DNA of 46,623 nucleotides, from positions 1 through 46,623 of the forward strand of contig JAAYNT010000070.1 of NCBI GenBank assembly GCA_012520715.1, in the 5' to 3' direction. The notes beneath the pieces were generated by a model. That model searched no databases. It had not been told where the DNA came from and was given only the letters and a program-made list of their open reading frames with translations. A program made the position numbers and the translations under genes. This document shows, piece by piece, positions 8,362 to 16,910 of the stretch; the stretch's first letter is position 1, and each line of letters opens with the position of its first letter. This DNA is from Acholeplasmataceae bacterium (lineage in GTDB: Bacteria; Bacillota_I; Bacilli_A; Acholeplasmatales; Acholeplasmataceae).

Positions 8362-9916
8362 AATAACATATATGTCCTTTGTATTTTGGGTTTTCAGCTA
8401 CCTTTAAAGCTTTTAATGCGGTATCAAGTAGTTCATTTTCATTATAGCCATCTCGGTTAATAATTGAAATTCCCGCAAACACTTCTAATTCTAACTTGTT
8501 AGAACCATATTCAAGTGTCATATTTAAATAATCGTCATTGGCTTGAACACCATTACGAATTAAACTCATTTTTCTTTGATCAACTAAAATTAGTGCAAAA
8601 GTTGATCCACTAATTCTATAAACATAACCATCTTCTTCGGTAAATGCTTTTTCAATTTTATTAATATATTCTGAAAGCGCCATATTACCAACATCACGTG
8701 AGTGAAGTTCGTTTATATATTTTAAGTTTTTAACTCTTAAAATAGCTAAATGGAAATATCTTTCTTCATCAATTAATTTATTAAGTTTTATTAATAGATC
8801 GTTTTGATCACCTAAATTATCTAAGTTTTGAATATTACTTCTCATAAAGTGTTTTGTGTTAACTAAATTAATTGAACTCATTATCATTGAGCGATCATCT
8901 AAAAACACTTTTTTAGATTTTTCTATATACCAGCGGTAGACACCTCTTGTAAATAGGCGGTACTTCATCTCAAGATTTGGTTGAGATGGGGTTAGCTTAT
9001 TAGCTTTAGTTAAATATCTAGATAAATCATCTGGTTGCATTAGTTTTAAGAAATCTTCTTGATGAAGATCGTTTGATACTAAACCTAATTGTTCTACTAA
9101 GTTATCCGATATCCACATTGACTCATCTTCAATATCAGTAAATGCTAATCCTTCATTGCTTACTTCAAGAGTTGCAATAAACTGCTCTTGCAGTGTTTCA
9201 AGTTGTAGGGAAGTTTGTTTTAATTGTTTTTCTACACTTAATAAATTAAAGTCAGTTTTCTTCTCACCAATTAAAAACCTACCATAATAACCAAGTCTTG
9301 AAAACATGGCTTGATCAATTAAATGAATAATTGTTGTATCTCCTTCAGCATTGAAAAATGATATTTCTAACTTTAAGTTTTCATTAGGTTCATTAATCTT
9401 TTTATATTGATTAAATCTATCTTCTAGGTCTCTATTTGAAAAGTTTTTACCATTAATTTGAGTAATTCTAATTGCTCTGTTTAAAATATCAAATAATTTT
9501 TGTTTTATTACTTCTTCTTTAGTCATTTGTAAATCTTCTAGTAAATTATCAGATATATCAGTAATTCTATCTCTGCGGTCTAAAATAATAAATGTATTCC
9601 AAGGTGATGATTTAATTGAATCCGCATATAATCCTAATTCTCGTTTAGACATTAGGATTTTAGAAAATAATATTACAATAAATACTAATAGTAATAAAAA
9701 TTCAAAAATACCAATTCCAAAATATATCTTTTCAAATGTGGCATCGTTTTTAATTACTGTATTATATAGTGCAAAAAAGATCACAGCAACAATAATATTT
9801 ACTGACGCTATAATCGTTTTATAAATTGGTAGTTTTAATTCATTAATGCTATCTAATAAGACAACTATGCCAATTAGAAATGATACTATTAAAATTGAAA
9901 TTGGTAAAAAATCCAT
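8348..9916 (-). CDS. membrane PAS protein with degenerate GGDEF domain
   Basis: A 522-residue protein. Three hydrophobic segments lie at about 1-24, 30-53 and 65-89. A first PAS-like region covers about 100-215 (WNTFIILDRRDRITDISDNLL), then a short coiled-coil-like stretch (227-247), then a second PAS-like region at 250-355 (LEVSNEGLAFTD). The last 140 residues resemble a GGDEF domain: the FKxINDxxGH-like segment reads VKNLKYINELHSRDVGNMAL, but the active-site signature reads RISGSTFAL at 434-442 instead of RxGGDEFxx, so cyclase activity is unlikely. The architecture resembles the front part of GdpP (membrane, PAS, degenerate GGDEF) without the DHH/DHHA1 phosphodiesterase. It lies two genes after cdaA, so a role as a c-di-AMP sensor or regulator is inferred, not shown. 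AGGAG precedes the start. Confidence 0.75.
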   Translation of the reverse strand: MDFLPISILIVSFLIGIVVLLDSINELKLPIYKTIIASVNIIVAVIFFALYNTVIKNDATFEKIYFGIGIFEFLLLLVFIVILFSKILMSKRELGLYADSIKSSPWNTFIILDRRDRITDISDNLLEDLQMTKEEVIKQKLFDILNRAIRITQINGKNFSNRDLEDRFNQYKKINEPNENLKLEISFFNAEGDTTIIHLIDQAMFSRLGYYGRFLIGEKKTDFNLLSVEKQLKQTSLQLETLQEQFIATLEVSNEGLAFTDIEDESMWISDNLVEQLGLVSNDLHQEDFLKLMQPDDLSRYLTKANKLTPSQPNLEMKYRLFTRGVYRWYIEKSKKVFLDDRSMIMSSINLVNTKHFMRSNIQNLDNLGDQNDLLIKLNKLIDEERYFHLAILRVKNLKYINELHSRDVGNMALSEYINKIEKAFTEEDGYVYRISGSTFALILVDQRKMSLIRNGVQANDDYLNMTLEYGSNKLELEVFAGISIINRDGYNENELLDTALKALKVAENPKYKGHICYYEDI

Positions 9917-9929
9917 TATATTCTCCTAG

Positions 9930-10112
9930 TTATACGTAGTGTAAGAAATAAATTAAAAAGACAATTCCTGCTGTAATAAAAAACGATAATATTAATAGGA
10001 TATATGAATGCTTATTTAAAAATTTAACCATACGATCAGTATTACTATTTACAGCAATCGTAATAAATGGTCTTGTTATAAATTTAATAATTCCATTAAA
10101 CAATTTTCTCAT
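9930..10112 (-). CDS. small single-pass membrane protein beside cdaA
   Basis: A 60-residue protein with a basic first half and one hydrophobic segment near residues 37-58 (ILLILSFFITAGIVFLIYFL). The ATG at 10112 has AGGAGG 7 bases upstream; a TTG directly before it would also be read but is less likely. It occupies the place where cdaR (YbbR), the membrane regulator of CdaA, normally sits, and the stretch FLNKHSYILLILSF resembles the N-terminal helix of YbbR proteins, but no YbbR repeats follow. It may be a minimal CdaA partner. That role is an inference from position alone. Confidence 0.6.
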   Translation of the reverse strand: MRKLFNGIIKFITRPFITIAVNSNTDRMVKFLNKHSYILLILSFFITAGIVFLIYFLHYV

Positions 10113-10123
10113 CAAGATCCCTC

Positions 10124-10903
10124 CTATTTAATATATAAGTTAAGGTATTCAAATAGTTTTTCTCTACTATTTAACTTAATTAACATACTAGAAACAGCAA
10201 TTGAGATATCTCCTGTTTCTTCACTTACAATGATTGTTAAACTATCGCTATTTTCACTTACACCTAGTGCTGCACGGTGACGTGACCCCATTGTTTTATC
10301 AAATGCATCATTAGTAGACAGTGTAAAGTATGCGCCCGCACACACTATTTCATCTCCTCTAATAATAACGGCACCGTCATGCATTGGAGTAAGTGGAGTG
10401 AAAATATTTAGCAGTAATTCTTTTGTAACTCGCCCGTTAATTTGAATAGCTTTTTCAGCATAACGATCTAATGTATTATGGTTTTCCATTGTAATAATAG
10501 CACCAATCTTTCGATTAGATAACTCCATTACAGCATCAATGATATATTCTTTAGTTTGTTCTGAACTGACTCTAATACCTGATACTTTAGTTGTTTCTTG
10601 AGTCCAACCAGTATCATATTTGGCTCTAATGTCTGGTGCAATAATTACAACAACCCCAAGTGGTAATACAATAACGTTTAAATAAAATATAACATCCTTG
10701 ATCATTTCAATTGGTAGAGCTTCTGGCAAATTTGGAACTACTACCATGTAAACAAATATTGAAATAGCTAGAAAAAGTATTGCCGCTAAGACAACACTAA
10801 AAGTTTTTCTGTTGGTAAACATCGTTCTTAAAAAAGAATAAACTAATACCAAAATCAAATAACTAACTACAATTATTAACCAAATAGGATGTGTTTGCCA
10901 CAT
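10124..10903 (-). CDS. cdaA: diadenylate cyclase CdaA
   Basis: CdaA condenses two ATP to cyclic di-AMP at the membrane. The 259-residue protein has three predicted transmembrane helices (about 7-27, 35-57, 68-90) and then the DisA_N cyclase domain. Both catalytic motifs are intact: DGA at 176-178 (MHDGAVIIRG) and RHR at 208-210 (GSRHRAALGVSE). It is the first gene of the long minus-strand series down to degV. The usual neighbours cdaR and glmM are missing; instead a small membrane protein and the PAS/degenerate-GGDEF protein follow. It is transcribed from a divergent promoter shared with hflX. Confidence 0.95.
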   Translation of the reverse strand: MWQTHPIWLIIVVSYLILVLVYSFLRTMFTNRKTFSVVLAAILFLAISIFVYMVVVPNLPEALPIEMIKDVIFYLNVIVLPLGVVVIIAPDIRAKYDTGWTQETTKVSGIRVSSEQTKEYIIDAVMELSNRKIGAIITMENHNTLDRYAEKAIQINGRVTKELLLNIFTPLTPMHDGAVIIRGDEIVCAGAYFTLSTNDAFDKTMGSRHRAALGVSENSDSLTIIVSEETGDISIAVSSMLIKLNSREKLFEYLNLYIK

Positions 10904-10904
10904 A

Positions 10905-10983
10905 AAATCACCTCTTGTCTAGTAAATATTATACCACAGAAATATCTAACATAGATGGTATAATAGATATAAAGAGGTGATTT
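10905..10983. promoter_or_regulatory. symmetric divergent promoter region cdaA / hflX
   Basis: Two extended -10 elements face away from each other: TGGTATAAT on the plus strand (10956-10964, -10 at 10959-10964) for hflX and the same nonamer on the minus strand (10928-10936, -10 at 10928-10933) for cdaA, 19 bases apart. The ribosome binding regions are also mirrored: AAATCACCTCTT at 10905-10916 is the exact reverse complement of AAGAGGTGATTT at 10972-10983. No -35 hexamers are evident; each promoter's -35 position falls on the other's -10. The two start sites probably compete. Confidence 0.75.
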
Positions 10984-10984
10984 A

Positions 10985-12229
10985 GTGGATATAGCTATTT
11001 TAGGTGCTATCACCAAAGGTGATTCAATCGAAGCAACTACCCGTTCACTCCACGAATTAAAAGCTCTAGCAGAAACTCTTTCTATAAACGGAGTTGAGAT
11101 GGTAATTCAAAATCGTGACACTCCTACTGCTAGCGCTTATTTTGGAAGAGGAAAGGTATTAGAAATAAAACAACTAGCTGAAACTAATAACGCTAGTATT
11201 TTAATTGTTGATGATACCCTATCTCCAGCACAAATTAGAAATTTAGAAGAAATTTTAGAACTTCAAATTATTGATAGAAGTTTTTTAATCTTACAAATTT
11301 TTTCCCTAAGAGCCCAAACTCTTGAAGCAATATTGGAAGTTAGACTTGCTCAAAACCAATATATGCTTCCAAGATTAGTTGGCCTTGGTAAGTCTTTATC
11401 CAGACAAGGTGGCGGTTCATATAACGCCAAAGGTCCAGGGGAGACTAAATTAGAATTAGATCGTCGTAAACTTCTTGATGACATTGCAAGAGTTAAACGA
11501 GAATTAAAAGATATTCAAAAAGCTAAAAATATCTCAAGAAAACAAAGACGTCGTAATGAAATACCGGTTGTTGTTTTAGTTGGCTATACTAACGCTGGTA
11601 AGTCAGCTACTTATAACTCATTAGTATCAAAGTTAGAAAATAAAAATGAAGAATTAACTTTTGAAAAAGATATGCTATTTGCAACTCTTGATACTAAATC
11701 CAAATTATTAAGAGCTCCTAATAGACCACCATTTTTATTAATTGATACAGTTGGATTTATTCATAAATTACCTCCTGAGTTAGTAAACTCATTTGAGTCT
11801 ACTTTATCTGATATTAAAGATGCAGATTTAATATTACATGTTGTTGACGGCTTAAATGCTTCTAGTGAAGAGTTAGCTATTACTAAAGAAATATTAACTA
11901 AACTAGATGCAAATGAAATAGAAAGGTTATTAGTTGTTACTAAATCAGACTTACTTGATAAACCTTTAATGTTACATGATGATTTTTTATTAATATCTAA
12001 TAAAACACATGATAATATAGATCTTTTAGTTTCTAATATTTATTATCACCTTTATAATGACAATGTTATTAAAGAATTATTAATACCTTTTGATCAAGGT
12101 CAGATTTTTAATTACTTAAAAAATAACAACAACGTTATTTTAACTAAGTTTTTAGATAATGGTATATATTTAAAAACCTCGCTTACACCAAGCGAGGTTA
12201 ATAGGTTTAAAAAATATATAATTAATTAA
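10985..12229 (+). CDS. hflX: ribosome-associated GTPase HflX
   Basis: HflX binds and splits stalled 70S ribosomes, using GTP. The 414-residue protein has the HflX N-terminal domain with the family motif SAYFGRGKVLEI, the glycine-rich linker SRQGGGSYNAKGPGETKLELDRR, and a GTPase domain with G1 GYTNAGKS (near residue 201), G3 DTVG and G4 TKSD. The start is GTG, with GAGG 7 bases upstream in the mirrored RBS. The last codons contain a hairpin that acts as terminator for the opposing patB gene, and the stop codon overlaps the patB stop. Confidence 0.96.
   Translation: MDIAILGAITKGDSIEATTRSLHELKALAETLSINGVEMVIQNRDTPTASAYFGRGKVLEIKQLAETNNASILIVDDTLSPAQIRNLEEILELQIIDRSFLILQIFSLRAQTLEAILEVRLAQNQYMLPRLVGLGKSLSRQGGGSYNAKGPGETKLELDRRKLLDDIARVKRELKDIQKAKNISRKQRRRNEIPVVVLVGYTNAGKSATYNSLVSKLENKNEELTFEKDMLFATLDTKSKLLRAPNRPPFLLIDTVGFIHKLPPELVNSFESTLSDIKDADLILHVVDGLNASSEELAITKEILTKLDANEIERLLVVTKSDLLDKPLMLHDDFLLISNKTHDNIDLLVSNIYYHLYNDNVIKELLIPFDQGQIFNYLKNNNNVILTKFLDNGIYLKTSLTPSEVNRFKKYIIN
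12172..12199 (-). terminator. patB terminator lying inside the hflX 3' coding end
   Basis: AACCTCGCTT-GGTGT-AAGCGAGGTT on the minus strand is a perfect 10-bp stem (12175-12199) followed by a T-run (complement of 12172-12176 extends into the stem foot). It lies 27 bases beyond the patB stop and within codons for the C-terminal TSLTPSEV of hflX. On the plus strand no T-run follows, so it should act mainly against patB transcription. Confidence 0.75.
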
Positions 12230-13389
12230 TCTTTATATTGGTCTAAAAACTCTCCAAGAGCATTTAATCCTAATTTTAATTGTTTTTGTGAGCACGCAAA
12301 ATTAAATCTAATATAACCACGACAATCTTCATCGTATCTTCTACCTTCATTAATAATGATACCCATCTTTTTTAATTCTTCTTGCATCTTCACACAAGAC
12401 ATACCTAAGTATCCTAAATCTAACCAAGCAAGAAAAGTACCTTCAGTTTTAGTAACACCAACTTTAGGATAGTTAGTTTCAAAAAACTCTTTTAAATATT
12501 TAAAGTTTCTAGTTAAATGAATGTTTTGTTTATCTAACCACTCTTCAGCATGATTATATGCTGACTTAACTCCGGTTAGTCCAAAAACATTACCAAAACT
12601 AATATATTTATGTCTTAAGAACTCTCTGAACTCTTCAGCGAGTTTTTTATTTTTAATAATAACATTAGATGTTTTAAGTCCGGCTAGACCAAATGATTTA
12701 GAAATTGATGTAAATACAGCAATTTTACTATGTCTATCTGCAAATTCATTAACTGATACAAATTCATTAGAATCAAGCATAATATCACAATGAATTTCAT
12801 CAGATAAAATAAATGCATCATACTTAATAGCAAGATCAACAACTTTTTCTAACTCTTGATAAGTAAATACTCGTCCAGTTGGATTTTGAGGATTACAAAG
12901 CAAGATCATTTTACTACCAGCTTTTAATTGTTCTTCAAGCTCAACATAGTTCATAGTATAATAATTATTCTCTTTTAATAGTCTGTTTTTAACAACTTTT
13001 TTATCATTGTCTAATATTACTGAATAAAAAGGATTATATACTGGTGGTTGGATAATAACACTGTCAGTGTTATCTCCAAAGTGTTTAATCGCATAATATA
13101 GCGATGTTACAACACCATTGGTTGGAATAATATTATCTTTATCAATAGTATAGTTATATCTTTTTTTAGTCCAATTAATAATTGCATCAAAATATTCATC
13201 ATCTGGATAAGAATAACCATAGATAGGGTGTTTTACTCTTTTTTTCAAACATTTCTCTATTTCTTTTGCTGTTGGATAATCACTATCAGCAATCGAAAAA
13301 GGAATTATTTTACTTTTATCTCCTTCGATCATATCCCATTTTACACATCCAGTGTTTTTACGAGAGATATTTCTATTAAATCTTCGCAT
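12226..13389 (-). CDS. patB: PatB/MalY-type pyridoxal-phosphate C-S lyase (aminotransferase fold)
   Basis: A 387-residue fold-type I PLP enzyme of the MalY/PatB group, which act as cystathionine beta-lyases or cysteine-S-conjugate beta-lyases. Visible motifs are IADSDYPTAKEI at the N-terminus, the LLCNPQNPTGRVF motif, SDEIHCDI (Asp that contacts the pyridine nitrogen) and the Schiff-base lysine in SISKSFGLAGLK. The C-terminal GYIRFNFACS supplies the carboxylate-binding Arg. Three upstream codons (GTG at 13398) overlap the GAGGTG ribosome site, so the ATG at 13389 is preferred. It is monocistronic, between its own promoter and a terminator, and convergent with hflX. The physiological substrate is uncertain. 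Confidence 0.9.
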   Translation of the reverse strand: MRRFNRNISRKNTGCVKWDMIEGDKSKIIPFSIADSDYPTAKEIEKCLKKRVKHPIYGYSYPDDEYFDAIINWTKKRYNYTIDKDNIIPTNGVVTSLYYAIKHFGDNTDSVIIQPPVYNPFYSVILDNDKKVVKNRLLKENNYYTMNYVELEEQLKAGSKMILLCNPQNPTGRVFTYQELEKVVDLAIKYDAFILSDEIHCDIMLDSNEFVSVNEFADRHSKIAVFTSISKSFGLAGLKTSNVIIKNKKLAEEFREFLRHKYISFGNVFGLTGVKSAYNHAEEWLDKQNIHLTRNFKYLKEFFETNYPKVGVTKTEGTFLAWLDLGYLGMSCVKMQEELKKMGIIINEGRRYDEDCRGYIRFNFACSQKQLKLGLNALGEFLDQYKD

Positions 13390-13414
13390 TTTAATCACCT
13401 CAAACTCCGTATCT

Positions 13415-13420
13415 ATTATA
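13415..13420 (-). promoter_or_regulatory. extended -10 promoter of patB
   Basis: On the minus strand TGTTATAAT (TGn before the TATAAT at 13415-13420) lies 26 bases before the patB ATG. A poor -35-like TGAACA lies about 18 bases upstream inside the end of dus. The extended -10 form recurs at other promoters here. Confidence 0.65.
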
Positions 13421-13432
13421 ACACTATCTTAG

Positions 13433-14422
13433 TTAGTTGTTCAGTTGTTTTTCTAATTCATCAAAATAGTTTTTAATTAATAATAAAAAATCATCTTTCT
13501 TATTAGATTTAACTAATTTAGTTCTAACTTTTGCATTACCAGGTAAACCCGTTAAATAATATGAACCTAGCCCTCTCATTTCTAAAATGCCTAGCTTTTC
13601 TCCTTTTAAATCAATCAAGCCTTCTAGATGTCTTTTAATTATTTGATACATCTCACTAAATGAAGGTCTAGGTAGAATTTCGTTATATTTAAGGTAGTGG
13701 TTAACTTCTCTAAATATCCACGGGTTACCAAGAGCCGCTCTACCTATCATAACGGCATCACAACCTGTTTCTTCTAACATTTTTTTAGCTGAAGGACCAT
13801 CTACTACATCCCCGTTACCTATAACCGAAATATTTACAGCTTCTTTAACAGCTTTAATAATTTTCCAATCAGCTTTTCCTGAGTAACCTTGAGAGCGGGT
13901 TCTTGCGTGAACAGCAATGGCATCTGCTCCAGCTTTTTCTACAATTTTGGCAACTTCAACAGCATTAATTGAATCAAAATCCCAACCACTTCTAATTTTT
14001 ACAGTTACTGGTTTTTTAACTGCTTCTTTAACAGCTTTAATAATATTGTAAATGGCATCTGGATCTTTAAGTAATGCGGCTCCAGCTTGCGATTTCATAG
14101 CCACCTTAGGAACCGGACAACCCATATTAATATCGATAATATCGCAATTAACATTGTTATCTAAATATATAGCTGCTTCTACTAAAAACTCTAAATTTGA
14201 ACCAAATATTTGTTGACTAATTGGTGCTTCATCTAAATCGATTGTTAATAGTTCATAAGTCTTTTCATTCTTAAAATGCAGAGCATGATCAGAAACCATC
14301 TCTGCAACTACTAAACCCGCGCCCATTTCTTTGCAAATCTTACGAAACGGAAGATTTGATACTCCAGCCATTGGCGCTAAGACTAATTTATTTTTTATTT
14401 CGATATTACCTATTTTAAACAT
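13433..14422 (-). CDS. dus: tRNA-dihydrouridine synthase (DusB type)
   Basis: The FMN-dependent enzyme reduces uridines of tRNA to dihydrouridine. The 329-residue protein shows the Dus signature APMAGVSNLPFR near residue 16, DINMGCPVPK with the catalytic cysteine near residue 100, VKIRSGWD, VHARTR and VIGNGDV for phosphate binding, and MIGRAALGNPW. The region is the family's TIM-barrel, followed by a helical C-terminal domain. It begins 8 bases before the maf stop, so the two are likely coupled. Subtype DusB is judged from overall sequence pattern and length. Confidence 0.94.
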   Translation of the reverse strand: MFKIGNIEIKNKLVLAPMAGVSNLPFRKICKEMGAGLVVAEMVSDHALHFKNEKTYELLTIDLDEAPISQQIFGSNLEFLVEAAIYLDNNVNCDIIDINMGCPVPKVAMKSQAGAALLKDPDAIYNIIKAVKEAVKKPVTVKIRSGWDFDSINAVEVAKIVEKAGADAIAVHARTRSQGYSGKADWKIIKAVKEAVNISVIGNGDVVDGPSAKKMLEETGCDAVMIGRAALGNPWIFREVNHYLKYNEILPRPSFSEMYQIIKRHLEGLIDLKGEKLGILEMRGLGSYYLTGLPGNAKVRTKLVKSNKKDDFLLLIKNYFDELEKQLNN

Positions 14423-14984
14423 TCAAATATCGCTCCTCGAATATTTTTAATTCTTCTAGGAACTTTTTAATTGGAAATCCAATAATATTATCAAGTTCAC
14501 CATTCCATTTTACTACAAAATCACTAGCTTTACCTTGAATTGCATATGCTCCTGCTTTATCATATGGTTCTTTTGTTTTAATATAATCAATTATCTCTTC
14601 ATCACTAACATCTCTAAATACTACTTCACTAATTGCATGAAAAGTATGAACATGGTTATTATAAACAATAGCAACACCTGTTACTACTTCTTGGTAATGA
14701 TTTGATAGTTTTTTTAAAATAGAAAAAGCATCATCGAAATCTTTTGGTTTTCCTAAAACTTCTCCGTTTACTAAAACAATTGTATCAGCACCTATTACAA
14801 TTTTATTTGGATAGTTAATACTTACTTCTTTTGCTTTCCCATAAGCAACTTTTTCGGCTAGTAAATATGGGTTAGGTTCACTTATGCTTGATTCATCAAA
14901 TTTTGATGCTACAATTTCAAAATTTAAGTGCGCTTTTTCAAATATTTCTTTTCTTCTTGGAGATACGCTTGCTAAAATATACAT
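14415..14984 (-). CDS. maf: Maf-type nucleoside triphosphate pyrophosphatase
   Basis: Maf proteins hydrolyse dTTP/UTP or modified nucleotides to monophosphates, and in Bacillus Maf is linked to septum control. The protein has 189 residues with ILASVSPRRKEI (SxSPRR motif) at the N-terminus, VIGADTIV near residue 67, LGKPKDFDDAF, VVTGVAIV, and the GAYAIQGKAS motif near residue 147. All four regions of the family active site are visible. It is the first gene of the maf-dus unit, with a TATAAT element (15021-15026) upstream and AGGAG before the start. Confidence 0.94.
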   Translation of the reverse strand: MYILASVSPRRKEIFEKAHLNFEIVASKFDESSISEPNPYLLAEKVAYGKAKEVSINYPNKIVIGADTIVLVNGEVLGKPKDFDDAFSILKKLSNHYQEVVTGVAIVYNNHVHTFHAISEVVFRDVSDEEIIDYIKTKEPYDKAGAYAIQGKASDFVVKWNGELDNIIGFPIKKFLEELKIFEERYLNV

Positions 14985-15020
14985 TTTTCTTGCTCCTATC
15001 TAATCTTATCTATATACTAT

Positions 15021-15053
15021 ATTATAACCTTTTTGTTTATTATATGCTATAAT
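15021..15053. promoter_or_regulatory. divergent promoters maf / tilS
   Basis: A TATAAT on the minus strand (15021-15026) lies 37 bases before the maf ATG. On the plus strand an extended -10, TGC then TATAAT (15048-15053), lies 24 bases before the tilS ATG. Neither has a clear -35. They drive the maf-dus and tilS-hpt-ftsH units in opposite directions. Confidence 0.65.
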
Positions 15054-15077
15054 AAGTTAGAAAGACTAGGTGATTAA

Positions 15078-16376
15078 ATGCGTAAGTTTGCCAGACAATT
15101 TCAACATGAAATCGACATCGATTTTAAAAAAACACTAGTAGTTTCAGTAAGCGGTGGACTCGACTCCATGGTTTTACTAGATTTTTTAAGACGAATGAAT
15201 TTAAACCTTGTCGTTGTTCATTTTAACCATCAAAAAAGAGCTAATTCAGACAAAGAAGCTGAGATGGTAAAGGAATATACTGAAAAGTATCATATCCCAT
15301 TTAACTATTATAAATTAACAATCAATTCATCAGATTTTCAAAATAGAGCAAGAATATTAAGACATCGCCACTTAGAAGAGGTTGCTTCACGTCTTAATAC
15401 TCCTTATATCGTTACAGCCCATCATTTAGATGACTTATTAGAAACTGTATTAATTAGTTTAACAAGAGGTTCTAATATTTTAGGATATGCTGGAATGAGA
15501 CAAATTACCGAAATTGGTAATTATACTTATGTTAAACCATTTTTATATCTTGAAAAAGCTGAGTTATTAGACTATGCCAACAGGCACAGAGTTCCATATA
15601 TGGAAGATGAATCTAATTATACATCTGAGTATTTAAGAAATCGTTATAGACTTACACTTGTTCCAATTATGAAACAAGAAAACCCTAATTTATTACAAAT
15701 GATCAAACAATATAATATGCAACTAGTTGCTGCATATGATGATATTAGATCACAAGCAATCGCATTTTTAGATGATAGAGAAACTATTAACATTCCAAGA
15801 TTTAGATTTCTATCTACCGCAGTTCAAGATGATGTCATTGCTTATTTACTTGAAACTAATAAAGTTAACATTAACTATCGTTTAATTGAAAGAATTAGAA
15901 AAGTACTTCTTTCTAAAAAACCTAATCAAACAGTTAATTTATCTAATCAATTTCAATTAGTTAAGTTTTATGAAAAAGCGGAAATAAAACCAACTTCAGA
16001 GTTTTATTTCAAAAAGATTAGAATTAAAGAAGCCGATCCTAAGTCTAAAGTACACTTAGATGAGTTTTCTTATTCTAGTAAAAGAGTAAATACAACTGCC
16101 TTACAAGTAAGAATTTCTTATGATCAAATAGAATTTCCGCTTTGGGCAAGAAATAGATTAGATGGCGACATTTTAGAATATGACTATGGTCGTAAAAAAT
16201 TAAAGAAATTTTTAATTGATGAAAAAATTCCAATGGAAGAACGTCAAAACTTATGGATTATTACAGATAATCAAGATCGTATCCTATGGATACCAAATCA
16301 CTACATCAACCAGAATTTGGGGACTGGTCGATCACTTTATATAACATTTTATGGGGGAAAAGATGATGAAAAATGA
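15078..16376 (+). CDS. tilS: tRNA(Ile)-lysidine synthase
   Basis: TilS attaches lysine to C34 of the CAU-anticodon tRNA(Ile), changing it from Met to Ile decoding. The 432-residue protein has the PP-loop SGGLDSM near residue 24, VVVHFNHQKRANSD, and the HHLDDLLETVL motif near residue 115. A C-terminal substrate-binding domain follows (ILEYDYGRKKLKKFLIDEKIP, the TilS-C region) and ends near ILWIPNHYIN. AGGTG precedes the start. It overlaps hpt by 14 bases and opens the conserved tilS-hpt-ftsH order of Gram-positive bacteria. Confidence 0.95.
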   Translation: MRKFARQFQHEIDIDFKKTLVVSVSGGLDSMVLLDFLRRMNLNLVVVHFNHQKRANSDKEAEMVKEYTEKYHIPFNYYKLTINSSDFQNRARILRHRHLEEVASRLNTPYIVTAHHLDDLLETVLISLTRGSNILGYAGMRQITEIGNYTYVKPFLYLEKAELLDYANRHRVPYMEDESNYTSEYLRNRYRLTLVPIMKQENPNLLQMIKQYNMQLVAAYDDIRSQAIAFLDDRETINIPRFRFLSTAVQDDVIAYLLETNKVNINYRLIERIRKVLLSKKPNQTVNLSNQFQLVKFYEKAEIKPTSEFYFKKIRIKEADPKSKVHLDEFSYSSKRVNTTALQVRISYDQIEFPLWARNRLDGDILEYDYGRKKLKKFLIDEKIPMEERQNLWIITDNQDRILWIPNHYINQNLGTGRSLYITFYGGKDDEK

Positions 16377-16902
16377 TATTTTAAAAGTTTTAGTAACTGA
16401 AGATGAAATTAAACAAATTTGTAAAAAACTTGGCAAAGAAATTACCAAAGATTACCAAGGAAAAGAATTAGTTATTGTTGGGCTACTTAAAGGATGTAAT
16501 CCTTTTATGGCCGACTTAATAAGAGAAATAGATTTATTCCTAAAAGTTGATTACTTATCAGTATCAAGCTATCAAGGAACTGAATCAACTGGTGATGTTA
16601 GAATCAGAATGGACTTAAGTGAGCCAATATCAGGAAAACACGTCTTAATTGCTGAAGATATAGTTGATACTGGTACTACCATTACAACAGTTAAAAAATT
16701 ATTACTACATCGCGGAGCTTTAAGTGTAAAGATTGTTACTCTTTTAGACAAACCAGAAGGTAGATTGATGGAGTGCATACCAGAATACATAGGAACTGTA
16801 GTACCTAATGAATTTGTAGTTGGTTATGGCTTAGATTTTAATGAAGATTATAGAAATCTACCTTATGTTGGTGTCTTAAAGCCAAGCGCGTATGAGAAAT
16901 GA
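16363..16902 (+). CDS. hpt: hypoxanthine phosphoribosyltransferase
   Basis: The purine-salvage enzyme joins hypoxanthine or guanine to PRPP. The PRPP-binding motif is LIAEDIVDTGTTITT near residue 95, with LSVSSYQGTES earlier and the purine-loop region FVVGYGLDFNEDYRNLPY near the C-terminus; 179 residues is typical. The ATG at 16363 is chosen: an in-frame ATG at 16351 has the GGGGG ribosome site inside its own second codon region. The ATG at 16366 is an equally possible start. It lies inside the tilS-ftsH operon, overlapping the end of tilS. Confidence 0.95.
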   Translation: MMKNDILKVLVTEDEIKQICKKLGKEITKDYQGKELVIVGLLKGCNPFMADLIREIDLFLKVDYLSVSSYQGTESTGDVRIRMDLSEPISGKHVLIAEDIVDTGTTITTVKKLLLHRGALSVKIVTLLDKPEGRLMECIPEYIGTVVPNEFVVGYGLDFNEDYRNLPYVGVLKPSAYEK

Positions 16903-16910
16903 GGTAAAAT

